A stretch of 64,000 nt of DNA, from assembly GCF_000372825.1 (NCBI RefSeq), contig NZ_KB910516.1:3763825-3827824 (forward strand), written 5' to 3'. This document shows positions 26,861 to 35,169 of the stretch, in pieces. Each line of letters begins with the position of its first letter. Position 1 is the first letter of the stretch. The translations under genes were made by a program, and so were the position numbers. Below the pieces are notes generated by a model, which did not search any database, was not told the DNA's origin, and was given only the letters and a program-made list of their open reading frames with translations. Origin of the DNA: Methylobacterium sp. 77 (GTDB taxonomy: Bacteria > Pseudomonadota > Alphaproteobacteria > Rhizobiales > Beijerinckiaceae).

Positions 26861-27907
26861 ATGTGGCGTAGCGTACTCGCGTTTTCCGTTCTCGGGCTCA
26901 TCGGCGCAGGCCTCACCGGCTGCGGGCGCAGTGCGTTCGAGAGCCGCGAGCCCTGGCGCGACCAAACCGAACAGGCCTGCAACGCCCGGCGGCTGGTGGA
27001 GGCCACCGAGTTCGTCACGCCGGTCAAGGAGATCAGCGGTCCCGGCGTCTGCGGCATGCTGCAGCCCTACCGGATCACCCGTCTCGGCAAGGGCTCCGTG
27101 GTTCTGAAACAGCGGATGACGCTGGCCTGCCCGGCCCTGGCCGAGGCCGAGGCCTGGCTCGCCGACACGATCCAGCCCGCCGCCAACCTGTATTTCGGGC
27201 AGCCGGTCGCCGAGATCAACGCGGGCTCCTATGCCTGCCGCGGCCGCAACAACCAGGCCGGCGCCAAGCTTTCCGAACACTCGTTCGGCAATGCCGTCGA
27301 CATCATGTCGTTCAAGCTCGCCGACGGCTACGTCATCACCGTCAAGGGCGGATGGCGCGGCACCGAGGCCGAGCAGGGCTTCCTGCGCGAGGTCTTCATC
27401 GGGGCGTGCCAGCGCTTCTCGACGGTGCTCGCCCCCGGCTCCAACGTCTTCCACTACGACCACATCCACGTGGATCTCGCCCGGCACGATCCGCGCGGCC
27501 TGAAGCGCATCTGTCAGCCGCTGCTCAAGTTCACGCCGCAACTCGGCGCCGACGGCGTTCCCCGGCCCGTCTCGCGTCCGCGCCCGGTGGAGCGCCAGCC
27601 CGCCGCGCCGCAGGCTCCCGTCGACGTCGAGGAGGACGATCCCTACGGCGTGACGCCGATGTCCTCGAACCAGCGCCCGGCTCGGCCGAACCCTCAGGTC
27701 GCCCGCGCGCCCTCCCCCGCCCTCTCCGCTGCCGCCCCGTCCCCCCGCGCGCCCTCGGCCTATGCCTCCGCGCCGGTGCCCCGCTTCGCACCGCGCCCCC
27801 AGACCTCCCGTCTGGCGGCGGCGCCCGCTTATGACGAGCCGGCGCCGGGCTTCTCCGGCGAGCCGCTGTCCCTCGCCGCTCCGGGCCTCTCGGACCCGAT
27901 CTACTGA
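26861..27907 (+). CDS. extensin-like C-terminal domain lipoprotein
   Basis: The 348-residue protein has a lipoprotein signal with lipobox LTGCG (Cys21). The extensin-like domain carries CACNARR-type cysteines, NAGSYACRGRNN, LSEHSFGNAVDI and FHYDHIHVDLARHDP, the last two like the His/Asp zinc-site patterns of M15-type peptidases. The last 130 residues are low-complexity and rich in Pro, Ala and Ser. The family is common in Rhizobiales and probably acts on the cell envelope. Peptidoglycan peptidase activity is inferred, not shown. It diverges from bioC, 168 bp apart. Confidence 0.85.
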   Translation: MWRSVLAFSVLGLIGAGLTGCGRSAFESREPWRDQTEQACNARRLVEATEFVTPVKEISGPGVCGMLQPYRITRLGKGSVVLKQRMTLACPALAEAEAWLADTIQPAANLYFGQPVAEINAGSYACRGRNNQAGAKLSEHSFGNAVDIMSFKLADGYVITVKGGWRGTEAEQGFLREVFIGACQRFSTVLAPGSNVFHYDHIHVDLARHDPRGLKRICQPLLKFTPQLGADGVPRPVSRPRPVERQPAAPQAPVDVEEDDPYGVTPMSSNQRPARPNPQVARAPSPALSAAAPSPRAPSAYASAPVPRFAPRPQTSRLAAAPAYDEPAPGFSGEPLSLAAPGLSDPIY

Positions 27908-28035
27908 GCGCCGGACTGTGTTCCGGCGGCCCCAGGCCGGAGCGAAAGCGACGCCGCGTTCTCCCTTGCGCTTGACACCGTCCGGCGAGACGCCATCGTC
28001 CCGGAATGAACGGACTCCAGCGAAAAGACGCCGGC

Positions 28036-28503
28036 ATGCGCCCGAATTCCCTCGCCACCGCCCTGGCCCTCGGCCTCGTTCTCGCGGGGAGCCTGCAACC
28101 CGCCTTCGCCCGCTCGGGACGGGAGGAGATCACGCCCGCCGAGGAGCGCGAATTTCCCTTCGACGGCGACATTCCGGGATGCCAGGATTCCTCGGTGCTG
28201 GAGCAGATGTCGAGCCAGTTCGCCGAGAAGGAGGCGAAGTTCTGGAACTCGAGCCTCACCATCGTCGCCTATGACCGGATCGAGCGCACGGCCTGGCGCC
28301 CCTGGGGCCTCGACACCTATCCCCGCCGCTTCTGCAGCGCGGTGGCGACCACGTCGGACGGCATCAAGCGCAAGGTCGACTATTCGGTGCGCGAGGGTCT
28401 CGGCATCATCGGCGTGACCTGGGGCGTCGAGTTCTGCGTCCACGGCCTCGACCGCAACCTCGCCTATGCCTACGCCACGGCCTGCCGCGAAGCCCGTCCG
28501 TGA
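28036..28503 (+). CDS. hypothetical secreted protein
   Basis: This 155-residue product has a classic signal peptide (MRPNSLATALALGLVLAGSL, ending AFA). The mature domain has a conserved-looking FDGDIPGCQDSSVLEQMSSQ start, a helix EKEAKFWNSSL, then WRPWGLDTYPRRFCSAVA and a strand-rich end with GVEFCVHGLDRNLAYAYATAC. The four cysteines suggest two disulphides. I know no function. An upstream ATG at 28006 would add 10 residues. Its stop overlaps the RNase T2 start (GTGA), so the two secreted proteins are coupled. Confidence 0.78.
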   Translation: MRPNSLATALALGLVLAGSLQPAFARSGREEITPAEEREFPFDGDIPGCQDSSVLEQMSSQFAEKEAKFWNSSLTIVAYDRIERTAWRPWGLDTYPRRFCSAVATTSDGIKRKVDYSVREGLGIIGVTWGVEFCVHGLDRNLAYAYATACREARP

Positions 28504-29159
28504 GACGGGCGTCGGCGCTCGCCGCACTGGCGCTGACCGCGCTTTCGGGAACGGCTCAGGCGCAAGGCTACGGCCGCGGCGGCACGCCCGGCGAGTTCGA
28601 TTTCTACGTGCTGGCCCTGTCCTGGTCGCCGACCTATTGCGAGACGGCGGGACGCCGCGACGCCGACGGCCAGTGCCGGCCGGGGCGCGGCCTCGGCTTC
28701 GTCGTCCATGGGCTGTGGCCGCAATATACGCGGGGCTACCCGTCCGACTGCTCTTCCGTCGAGCGGTCTCCCACACGGCAGGCCATCGATGCGGCCGGCG
28801 AAGTCTACCCGAGCGAGGGGCTCGCCCGCTACGAGTGGCGCAAGCACGGCACCTGTTCCGGCCTCGACCCGATGGCGTATTTCAAGGCGGCCGCCCAGGC
28901 GCGCGAGGCGGTGACCATCCCGGCCGCCTTCGCCAAGCCCGATTCCGATACGCGCATCGCGCCGATCGACATCGCCCGCCAGTTCGTGGCCTCGAACAGG
29001 GGCCTGCGCCCCGATATGATGTCCGTCACCTGTATCAGGGGAGAGTTGCAGGAGGTGCGAATCTGCTTCACCAAGGACCTGCGCGGCTTTACGCCTTGTC
29101 CCGAAGTAGCGCGGCAGAATTGCCGCGCGGGCGAGATCGCCGTCGACGCGAGCCGGTGA
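28500..29159 (+). CDS. secreted ribonuclease T2 family protein
   Basis: RNase T2 enzymes cut single-stranded RNA through a 2',3'-cyclic phosphate. The 219-residue precursor has a signal peptide (to about residue 21) and both catalytic segments: FVVHGLWPQ near residue 70 and YEWRKHGTC near 116, each with its catalytic His. Six or more cysteines fit the secreted fold. A GTG start overlaps the upstream secreted gene by 4 bp. The job is probably periplasmic RNA degradation. The obligate neighbour of unknown function might be an inhibitor or folding partner, but that is a guess. Confidence 0.92.
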   Translation: MRRASALAALALTALSGTAQAQGYGRGGTPGEFDFYVLALSWSPTYCETAGRRDADGQCRPGRGLGFVVHGLWPQYTRGYPSDCSSVERSPTRQAIDAAGEVYPSEGLARYEWRKHGTCSGLDPMAYFKAAAQAREAVTIPAAFAKPDSDTRIAPIDIARQFVASNRGLRPDMMSVTCIRGELQEVRICFTKDLRGFTPCPEVARQNCRAGEIAVDASR

Positions 29160-29163
29160 CCCC

Positions 29164-30009
29164 ATGAACTACAGGCACGCTTTCCACGCCGGCAATTTCG
29201 CCGACGTGCTCAAGCACCTCGTGCTGACCCGCGTGCTCCATCATCTCCAGGCCAAGCCCACGGGCTTTCGCGCCATCGACACCCATGCGGGCCTCGGATT
29301 CTACGACCTGACCGGCGACGAGGCGGGTCGGACCGGCGAATGGCTGGATGGCTGGGGCCGTCTCGACACTCCCTTCCCCGACGAGGTGGAGGCGCTGTTC
29401 GCGCCCTACCGCGAAGCTGTCGCCGCCACCAAGGCGCGGCATGGTGCGGACATCTATCCCGGTTCGCCCGCGATCATCCGCGAGTTTTTGCGGCCCACCG
29501 ATCAGGGCGTCTTCGTCGAGCTTCACCCGGCCGATGCCGACATCCTGCGCGAGCGCTACAACCAGGATCCCCGCACGAAGGTGATGCATCTCGACGGGTG
29601 GACCGCGCTCAATTCGCTGATCCCTCCGCCGGAGCGGCGCGGCGTCGTCCTGATCGACCCGCCCTATGAGGAACTCGGCGAGATCGACCGGCTCGGCGAG
29701 GCCCTGGCGAAGGCCGTGGCGAAATGGCCGACGGGAATCTATCTCGGCTGGTATCCGATCAAGGACGTGGACCTCATCGACCGCATGGTGGCGGAGCTCG
29801 ACAAGTCCCTGTCCCGCCCTGCCCTGCGCATCGACCTGATGATCTCGGAGCCGTATCCGACCCGCCTCAACGGCAACGGCCTCATCGTCATCAACCCGCC
29901 CTGGCGCCTCGCCGACGAGGCGGCCCTGTTCCTCCCCGCCCTGGCGGAGCGGCTGGCGCGCGGCGATTACGGCGCGTTCCGCTGCGACGCGTTCGGCGTC
30001 GAGGCGTAG
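29164..30009 (+). CDS. rlmJ: 23S rRNA (A2030-N6)-methyltransferase
   Basis: RlmJ methylates A2030 of 23S rRNA. The 281-residue protein begins MNYRHAFHAGNFADVLKHLV, the family hallmark, and has IDTHAGLGFYDL near residue 38. The catalytic motif is IDPPYEE near 163, and NPPWRL lies near the end. It follows RNase T2 by 4 bp on the same strand and precedes a spermidine-synthase-like gene by 8 bp, so all four genes from 28.0 to 30.7 kb may share a transcript. Confidence 0.94.
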   Translation: MNYRHAFHAGNFADVLKHLVLTRVLHHLQAKPTGFRAIDTHAGLGFYDLTGDEAGRTGEWLDGWGRLDTPFPDEVEALFAPYREAVAATKARHGADIYPGSPAIIREFLRPTDQGVFVELHPADADILRERYNQDPRTKVMHLDGWTALNSLIPPPERRGVVLIDPPYEELGEIDRLGEALAKAVAKWPTGIYLGWYPIKDVDLIDRMVAELDKSLSRPALRIDLMISEPYPTRLNGNGLIVINPPWRLADEAALFLPALAERLARGDYGAFRCDAFGVEA

Positions 30010-30017
30010 AACCCGTC

Positions 30018-30716
30018 GTGAAGGCCGCCTATCCCGTGAGCTCCGCGACCCCTGTCGCCAGCGCCGCCATTCCCGGCAGCGTCGAGACGATGCATCTCGT
30101 CCGCTACGACGACGCCTATTCGATCCTGGTCGGCACGGCCGAGTTGATGAACGACCGGCACCGCGATTCGGAGCGTGCCCTGGCCACGGTCACCTGCGCG
30201 CGGCTCGAGGAAAACACGACGCCGACCCTCCTCATCGGTGGCCTCGGCATGGGGTTCACCCTGCGTGCGGCCCTCGACGCCCTCGGGCCGCAGGCGCGGG
30301 TGGTCGTGGCGGAACTGATGCCGGCGGTGATCGCCTGGGCGCGCGGGCCCCTCACCCACCTCTTCGACGGAAGCCTCGACGATCCGCGCGTGACCCTGGT
30401 CGAAGCGGATGTGAACCGCCTCATCCAGTCCGGGTCGGCTCAGTTCGACGCCATCCTGCTCGACGTCGACAACGGCCCCAAGGGCCTGACGCGGCGTGAG
30501 AACGACCGTCTCTACGATACCTGGGGCTTGAAGCGGGCCCATTACGCCCTGCGGCCGGGCGGCATTCTCGCCGTGTGGTCGGGAGGGCCGGACCGCAGGT
30601 TCAAGGCACGGCTCCGGCGGTTCGGCTTCGATGTCGAGGAACTGCGCTATCCCGCCCATCCCGGCGGCCGCCGCCACGTCCTCTGGATCGCGGTGCGCAC
30701 CGACATCCCGGGCTGA
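30018..30716 (+). CDS. spermidine-synthase-like methyltransferase-fold protein
   Basis: The 232-residue protein has a Rossmann core like polyamine synthases: LLIGGLGMGFTLRAALDAL, VVVAELMPAVIAWA, and FDAILLDVDNGPKGL. It lacks the N-terminal tetramerisation domain of true SpeE and has only the short DDAYSILVGTAELMNDR lead-in. Such short proteins are often annotated as spermidine synthases without evidence. The GTG at 30018, eight bases after the rlmJ stop, is taken as the start because the frame upstream overlaps rlmJ without conserved sequence. Confidence 0.75.
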   Translation: MKAAYPVSSATPVASAAIPGSVETMHLVRYDDAYSILVGTAELMNDRHRDSERALATVTCARLEENTTPTLLIGGLGMGFTLRAALDALGPQARVVVAELMPAVIAWARGPLTHLFDGSLDDPRVTLVEADVNRLIQSGSAQFDAILLDVDNGPKGLTRRENDRLYDTWGLKRAHYALRPGGILAVWSGGPDRRFKARLRRFGFDVEELRYPAHPGGRRHVLWIAVRTDIPG

Positions 30717-30728
30717 GACACGCCGGTT

Positions 30729-31016
30729 TCAGTAATTGTAGCTCCGACGCGGATAGGCCTGATTGGGTGCATAGCCGGCTCCGCGTTGCTGGACACGGGA
30801 GCCGTACTCGATCTCGCGCTGCTGCTTGGCGCGGCGGTTGGCGAGGTAACGGCCACCGATACAGCCGGCGACTGCGCCGACGACACCGCGCTCCGCGAGG
30901 TAATGCCCGGCGAGACCGCCGATGATCGCGCCCTTGATGCAGCCCTTGGCCTCGGCCGCTCCCGTGCTCGCCAGCGTCAGCAGTGCCAGGGCCGAGAGTG
31001 TCGCAACGATCCGCAT
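30729..31016 (-). CDS. small glycine-zipper envelope protein
   Basis: The 95-residue product has a signal peptide (MRIVATLSALALLTLASTG, cleaved near AEA). A glycine-zipper segment follows, GCIKGAIIGGLAGHYLAERG then VVGAVAGCIGGRYLANRR, with two cysteines, and the tail is basic and Tyr-rich. Glycine zippers of this kind insert in or span membranes. The function is unknown. It converges on the spermidine-synthase-like gene, 12 bp apart, and lies 80 bp downstream of the glycolate-oxidase-type gene on the same strand. Confidence 0.78.
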   Translation of the reverse strand: MRIVATLSALALLTLASTGAAEAKGCIKGAIIGGLAGHYLAERGVVGAVAGCIGGRYLANRRAKQQREIEYGSRVQQRGAGYAPNQAYPRRSYNY

Positions 31017-31096
31017 GGTGTCCTCCACGATTGAGCGGGGAGGAAACACCGCCCTGGAGCGTGGCGTTCCAGCGGCGTCGCAAAAGCCGCCTTCGC

Positions 31097-32530
31097 TCAG
31101 GCCGCGACCCGGCCCTCCAGCGGGAACACCTTGGCGGGGTTCATCAGCCATTTCGGGTCGAACACGTTGCGGACCCGCATCTGCTGCTCGAGATCGGCCT
31201 GCGCGTACTGGAAGCGCATGAGCTCGCGCTTCTCGATGCCGACGCCGTGCTCACCGGTGAGGCAGCCGCCGACTTCGACGCAGAGCTTCAGGATCTCGTC
31301 GCCGGCGGCCTCCGCCTTCTGCAACTCGCCCGGCTTGTTGATGTCGAACAGGATGAGGGGATGCAGGTTGCCGTCGCCGGCATGGAAGACGTTGGCGACG
31401 CGAAGCCCCTTCTCCGCGCAGATCGCGCCGATGCGCTCCAGCACCAGCGGCAACTGCCCGGTGGGGATGGTGCCGTCCATGCAGATGTAGTCGGAGATGC
31501 GGCCCGTGGCGCCGAAGGCGGATTTGCGGCCCTTCCAGATCGCGGCGCTCTCGGCCTCGGAGGTCGAGACCCGGATGCTGGTGGGCCGGTAATCGCGGGC
31601 GATGGCCTCGATCCGGGCCAGCATCGCCGTGCATTCCGCGTCAGACCCCTCGACCTCGATGATCAGCATCGCCTCGGCGTCGCGCGGGTAACCGGCCTGG
31701 GCGAAATCCTCGGTGATCAGGATCGCCTCCCGGTCCATGTATTCCATGGCCACGGGGATGATGCCGGCGGCGATGATGGCGGCGGTGCAGGCGCCGGCAT
31801 CCTCCACCGAGGAGAACCCGACCAGGGCCGGGCGTGCTCCCTCGGCCGCGCGCAGGATGCGCACCGTCGCCTCGGTGACGATGCCGAGCTGGCCCTCCGA
31901 TCCGCAGATCAGGCCGAGGAGGTCGTAGCCTGCGCTGTCGAGGTGAGCGCCGCCGATCTCGGCCACGGTGCCGTCGTTCATCACCAGGGTGACGCCGAGC
32001 AGGTTGTTGGTGGTCACCCCGTATTTCAGGCAATGCGCGCCGCCGGAATTCATCGCGATATTGCCGGCGATGGTGCAGGCGAGCTGGCTCGACGGGTCCG
32101 GTGCGTAGAAGAACCCCTCGTGGCTGACGGCGCCCGAGATGGCGAGGTTGGTCAGGCCGGATTCGACGCGGGCGACGCGGTTCTCGAAATCCATGTCGAT
32201 GACGCGGGTCATCTTGGCGACGCCGAGGATGATCGCGTCTTCCTGGGCGATCGCCCCGCCGGCGAGCGAGGTGCCGGCCCCGCGCGCCACCACGCGCACG
32301 CCATTGGCGTGGCAATAGGCCATGACGGCGGAGACCTCGGCCGTGGTCGAGGGCAGGACCACGGCGAGCGGCATCTTGCGATAGGCGGTGAGCCCGTCCG
32401 TCTCGAAGGCGCGGCGCTCGTCCTCGGTGACGATCAGCGCCTCCGCCGCCACCAGCGGGCGCAGGCCGGCGATGATGGAGTCGCGACGGGCGAGGATATC
32501 GGGATCGGGGATGGGAAAGGCGATCGACAT
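31097..32530 (-). CDS. glcD: FAD-linked 2-hydroxyacid oxidase, GlcD type
   Basis: The 477-residue flavoprotein resembles the GlcD subunit of glycolate oxidase and related D-lactate dehydrogenases. The FAD-binding domain has VVARGAGTSLAGGAI, GLTNLAISGAV, and NIAMNSGGAHCLKYGVTTNN. The C-terminal domain has VFHAGDGNLHPLI and GEHGVGIEKRELM, the active-site His and Glu block. GlcE and GlcF, which complete glycolate oxidase in many bacteria, are not next to it here. It may pair with distant subunits or oxidise another hydroxyacid on its own. Confidence 0.88.
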   Translation of the reverse strand: MSIAFPIPDPDILARRDSIIAGLRPLVAAEALIVTEDERRAFETDGLTAYRKMPLAVVLPSTTAEVSAVMAYCHANGVRVVARGAGTSLAGGAIAQEDAIILGVAKMTRVIDMDFENRVARVESGLTNLAISGAVSHEGFFYAPDPSSQLACTIAGNIAMNSGGAHCLKYGVTTNNLLGVTLVMNDGTVAEIGGAHLDSAGYDLLGLICGSEGQLGIVTEATVRILRAAEGARPALVGFSSVEDAGACTAAIIAAGIIPVAMEYMDREAILITEDFAQAGYPRDAEAMLIIEVEGSDAECTAMLARIEAIARDYRPTSIRVSTSEAESAAIWKGRKSAFGATGRISDYICMDGTIPTGQLPLVLERIGAICAEKGLRVANVFHAGDGNLHPLILFDINKPGELQKAEAAGDEILKLCVEVGGCLTGEHGVGIEKRELMRFQYAQADLEQQMRVRNVFDPKWLMNPAKVFPLEGRVAA

Positions 32531-32861
32531 GGGGCGGGCGCTCCTCGGTGTATCGATACGTCTTCAGCTGCCGCTCAGCTTGGCAGGACTAAAACTAAGC
32601 GGTGAGCCGTTCAAGAGTTTGGAATTGCGAGGTGGGAAGACGTCTAAACGAAAACCCGTTTCGGCGCATCCGTTCGTGATGTTTTGACCTTTTCCCAGGA
32701 GACAATACGCTCGCCCAGGAGAAAGATCGCCGCGTTGCGCTTTTTTTCGCCGAAGGGACCCTGAGAGAGTTTGGAACGTTCCCAGTCTCGATCTGTTCTA
32801 AAACCAAAAGCTCTGCCATAAGCTCGGTCGGCTCATGCCGACCAATGGAGGAAATAAAACG
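32531..32861. other. gene-free divergent region upstream of cytochrome c
   Basis: This 331-bp region separates the divergent glcD-type gene and cytochrome c gene. It is AT-richer than its surroundings and must hold both promoters. TTGACC occurs at 32684-32689 but without a convincing -10. CCCAGGAGA occurs twice, about 20 bp apart (near 32694 and 32714), and a GGAACGTTCC palindrome lies near 32773. A GGAGG ribosome site at about 32846 fixes the cytochrome start. Confidence 0.4.
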
Positions 32862-33230
32862 ATGCGTCACCTCATCCTCGGCGCCGCGCTCGCGCTGATG
32901 CTCCCGATGTCCGCGCAGGCCCAGGAAGCCGGCGACGCCGCTGCCGGCGAGAAAGTCTTCTCCGCCTGCAAGGCGTGCCACAATTTCGAGAAGAACGGCG
33001 TCGGCCCGAGCCTCAAGGGCGTGTACGGCGAAAAGGCCGGCGAAGGCCATGACGGCTACAGCTTCTCTGCCGCGCTGAAGAATTCCGGAATCACCTGGGA
33101 CGAGGCGAATCTGAAAGAGTGGCTGAAGGATCCCAAGGCCAAGGTGCCCGGCACCAAGATGGTCTATCCGGGTCTCAAGGACGACAAGAAGATCGCGGAC
33201 GTCATCGCCTACCTCAAGTCGAAGTCCTGA
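32862..33230 (+). CDS. soluble class I cytochrome c
   Basis: The 122-residue precursor has a signal peptide (to about residue 20, AQA) and one haem site CKACH at 36-40. The axial Met lies in GTKMVYPG (Met100), and the C-terminal helix reads KIADVIAYLKSKS. This is the pattern of cytochrome c2/c550-type periplasmic electron carriers. GGAGG 6-10 bp before the ATG at 32862 decides the start over an upstream one. The gene has strong ribosome binding, its own large upstream region and two successive terminators, which suggests high, monocistronic expression. Confidence 0.92.
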   Translation: MRHLILGAALALMLPMSAQAQEAGDAAAGEKVFSACKACHNFEKNGVGPSLKGVYGEKAGEGHDGYSFSAALKNSGITWDEANLKEWLKDPKAKVPGTKMVYPGLKDDKKIADVIAYLKSKS

Positions 33231-33239
33231 CGAGCCGGG

Positions 33240-33266
33240 ACCGCAGCCGATAGAATCGGTTGCGGT
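33240..33266 (+). terminator. first terminator hairpin after cytochrome c
   Basis: ACCGCAGCCGAT (33240-33251) and ATCGGTTGCGGT (33255-33266) form a 12-bp stem (one G-T pair) with a 3-nt loop, followed by TTTC. It starts 10 bp after the stop. Confidence 0.7.
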
Positions 33267-33299
33267 TTCGAGCCTTCGTCGTCCAGCGATTTCCATCGA

Positions 33300-33331
33300 G
33301 GCCGTCCCTGTTCGCTCAGGGGCGGCCTTTT
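33300..33331 (+). terminator. second, strong rho-independent terminator after cytochrome c
   Basis: GGCCGTCCCTG and CAGGGGCGGCC make an 11-bp GC-rich stem around TTCGCT, directly followed by TTTTCT. This is the best intrinsic terminator in the window and backs up the hairpin 34 bp before it. Confidence 0.8.
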
Positions 33332-33424
33332 CTCGTCGCGCCGAACCACAGCCGGGTTCGATCCGAAGTGCCGGCCCCTCTCCAAGGGACTGATCGTCGG
33401 GATACCGTCCCTATCGGGACATCG

Positions 33425-33937
33425 TTATCTGGAGGCCGCGGCATCCGCCGTGGTGCTGGCCACGTTGTCGTGGAGTGCCCCGCGCAGCATCACCAGGGAA
33501 TCGAGGAGGGCCTGGCGTGCATCGTCCGACATGCCGGTCAGAGCTCCGGCGAGGCCGGGGACGCAATCCATACGGCCCTCGAGCTCGCGCCCCTTGGGCG
33601 TCAGGAAGATGCTGACCTGACGTTCGTCGGCCCGGTCGCGGGCGCGACGGACATGACCTGACGTTTCCAGGCGCTTCAGCAGGGGCGTGAGCGTTCCGGA
33701 ATCGAGGAACAGCCTGGTCCCGATCTCCTTCACCGTAAGCCCCTCATGATCCCATAGGACGAGGAGGACCAAATACTGGGGATAAGTGAGATCATGGGCC
33801 GCCAGAAGCGCGCGGTAGGCACGCCCGAAGGCGTGAGCCGCAGAATAGACCGCAAAGCAAAGCTGCCCGTCGACACCTTGGCCCGATGCCGGAACGTCGT
33901 CGACTGCCTTGGTCTGCGTGTTGCGCCGGCCCGCCAT
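33425..33937 (-). CDS. ohrR: organic hydroperoxide sensor-repressor, MarR family
   Basis: OhrR represses the ohr gene until organic peroxides oxidise its N-terminal cysteine. The 170-residue protein has the sensor Cys27 in [15 protein letters not shown]. The family-typical [35 protein letters not shown] and [13 protein letters not shown] form the winged-helix DNA-binding core. AAGGAGG 8 bp before the ATG at 33937 decides the start against two upstream in-frame codons. It diverges from ohr, with two identical palindromes between them. Confidence 0.93.
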   Translation of the reverse strand: MAGRRNTQTKAVDDVPASGQGVDGQLCFAVYSAAHAFGRAYRALLAAHDLTYPQYLVLLVLWDHEGLTVKEIGTRLFLDSGTLTPLLKRLETSGHVRRARDRADERQVSIFLTPKGRELEGRMDCVPGLAGALTGMSDDARQALLDSLVMLRGALHDNVASTTADAAASR

Positions 33938-34049
33938 CGTTGCGGCCTCCTTCATGTCGGTCGGATACGGTGTCGAGCCCGACCCGACTACCCTATCTAG
34001 TTGATTATGCGGAATGGTCACCAGCATTCGTGGCTTTTCCGCATGATGG

Positions 34050-34059
34050 TTGCGCGCAA
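34050..34059. promoter_or_regulatory. candidate OhrR operator, copy 1
   Basis: TTGCGCGCAA is a perfect 10-bp palindrome inside the longer repeat GGTTGCGCGCAATCTA (34048-34063). The same palindrome recurs 38 bp downstream, between the divergent ohrR and ohr genes. Confidence 0.55.
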
Positions 34060-34087
34060 TCTAATTCGATGCCATATGAGACATCGG

Positions 34088-34097
34088 TTGCGCGCAA
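34088..34097. promoter_or_regulatory. candidate OhrR operator, copy 2
   Basis: This is the second TTGCGCGCAA, inside GGTTGCGCGCAATTTA (34086-34101), which matches copy 1 at 15 of 16 positions. The AT-rich right flank is shared, as expected for a repressor that also reads flanking AATT. Confidence 0.55.
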
Positions 34098-34225
34098 TTT
34101 ATCTCTGATCCTCGGACGGACCGGTCGATCGATAGCATTCATCAGGCGGCGGACGGACAACCGTCTCGGTTCGTACGGACCATCCGACGTCGAGCCGCCC
34201 CTCCCCTCCCAGCAGAAAGACGACC

Positions 34226-34648
34226 ATGAAAGCTCTCTATACCGCCCACGCCCACGCTACGGGAGGCCGTGAAGGTTCTGCCTCCACTGACGACAACGCA
34301 GTCAACGTCACCCTCGTGACGCCGAAGGAACTCGGCGGTGGCGGCGGCGACGGCACCAACCCCGAGCAGCTTTTCGCCACCGGCTATGCCGCCTGCTTCC
34401 TCGGTGCGATCAAATTCGTCGCCGGCAAGGACAAGGTGAAGATCCCGGAGGACGCCAAGGTCGAATCCACCGTCGGCATCGGCCCGCGCGACGATGGCGA
34501 GGGCTTCGGTCTCGTCGTCACCCTGAAGGCCACGCTGCCCGGCATCGAGCGGGACAAGGCCGAGGATCTGGTGAAGCGCGCCGACGTGGTGTGCCCCTAT
34601 TCGCACGCCACCCGCGGCAACATCCAGGTCGATATCAGCGTCGCGTAG
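34226..34648 (+). CDS. ohr: organic hydroperoxide reductase Ohr
   Basis: Ohr reduces organic hydroperoxides with two reactive cysteines, recycled by lipoylated proteins. The 140-residue protein has Cys57 in ATGYAACFLGAIKF and Cys123 in VVCPYSHATRGN, plus NPEQLF, giving the full Ohr/OsmC signature with Ohr-type spacing. Its divergent repressor ohrR is 288 bp away. The start is 17 bp after an AGAAAGACG purine-rich stretch. A hairpin ends the gene. Confidence 0.95.
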   Translation: MKALYTAHAHATGGREGSASTDDNAVNVTLVTPKELGGGGGDGTNPEQLFATGYAACFLGAIKFVAGKDKVKIPEDAKVESTVGIGPRDDGEGFGLVVTLKATLPGIERDKAEDLVKRADVVCPYSHATRGNIQVDISVA

Positions 34649-34660
34649 ATCGCGCGCGAA

Positions 34661-34688
34661 AGCCGGAGGGGGCGATACCTCTCCGGCT
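34661..34688. terminator. hairpin between convergent ohr and the NfeD gene
   Basis: AGCCGGAG and CTCCGGCT form a perfect 8-bp stem 12 bp after the ohr stop, with a 12-nt loop. There is no clear T-run, so termination strength is uncertain. Confidence 0.5.
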
Positions 34689-34734
34689 CCTGCTGTGCGT
34701 GCCGCAACCGCCCGGCCGAGCCGATGCTCCGAGG

Positions 34735-35169
34735 TCAGGCTGCGGTCACGATGAGCGTCGTTCCCTCGATCCCGGTCACCCGGACGCGGGCGCCCGATGG
34801 AGCATCGGGGCCGGTGACACGCCAGAGCGTGTCGTTCACCCTGATCCGCCCGGACCCGTTCGCGATCGCGGCGTCGAGGTGAAATTCCTGGCCGATCAAT
34901 CCGTGCGCGCCACGGTTGAGGCTGTTCGGATGCCCGGTCATCCGCTTCTGCGCCACGATGACGAGGCCGACCGAGAGGCCCGCGAAGAACAGGATCTGAG
35001 CCTGCCAGGGCATCGGGACGATGGCGATTTCGAGCCCCGTGACCATGGCGGCGGTGCCGAGCCAGACCAGGAATACGCCGGAGATGGCGAGCTCCGCCCC
35101 TATCAGGATCAGTCCGATCAGGATCCAGGTCCAGACCGGCCCCAAGGCCGTCACGATGTCGAGGATCAC
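34735..35169 (-). CDS. NfeD family membrane protein
   Basis: The 144-residue protein has two to three membrane helices (WTWILIGLILIGAELAISG, WLGTAAMVTGLEI and ILFFAGLSVGLVIV). A C-terminal OB-like beta domain follows (HGLIGQEFHLD, GSGRIRVNDTLWRVTG). NfeD proteins partner SPFH/stomatin proteins in membrane microdomains. Its start overlaps the stop of the SPFH gene by 4 bp, as is usual for this pair. The precise role in membrane quality control is inferred from the family. Confidence 0.9.
   Translation of the reverse strand: MILDIVTALGPVWTWILIGLILIGAELAISGVFLVWLGTAAMVTGLEIAIVPMPWQAQILFFAGLSVGLVIVAQKRMTGHPNSLNRGAHGLIGQEFHLDAAIANGSGRIRVNDTLWRVTGPDAPSGARVRVTGIEGTTLIVTAA

Noticed and set aside
27469..27480. 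ATCCACGTGGAT palindrome in the extensin-like gene as a parS candidate
   Set aside because: It has the CACGTG core, but the outer bases needed for ParB reading (GTT/AAC) are absent.
33340..33380. A GGTTCGATCC stretch resembling a tRNA T-loop
   Set aside because: The flanking bases do not form the required stem, and there is no matching acceptor or anticodon arm.
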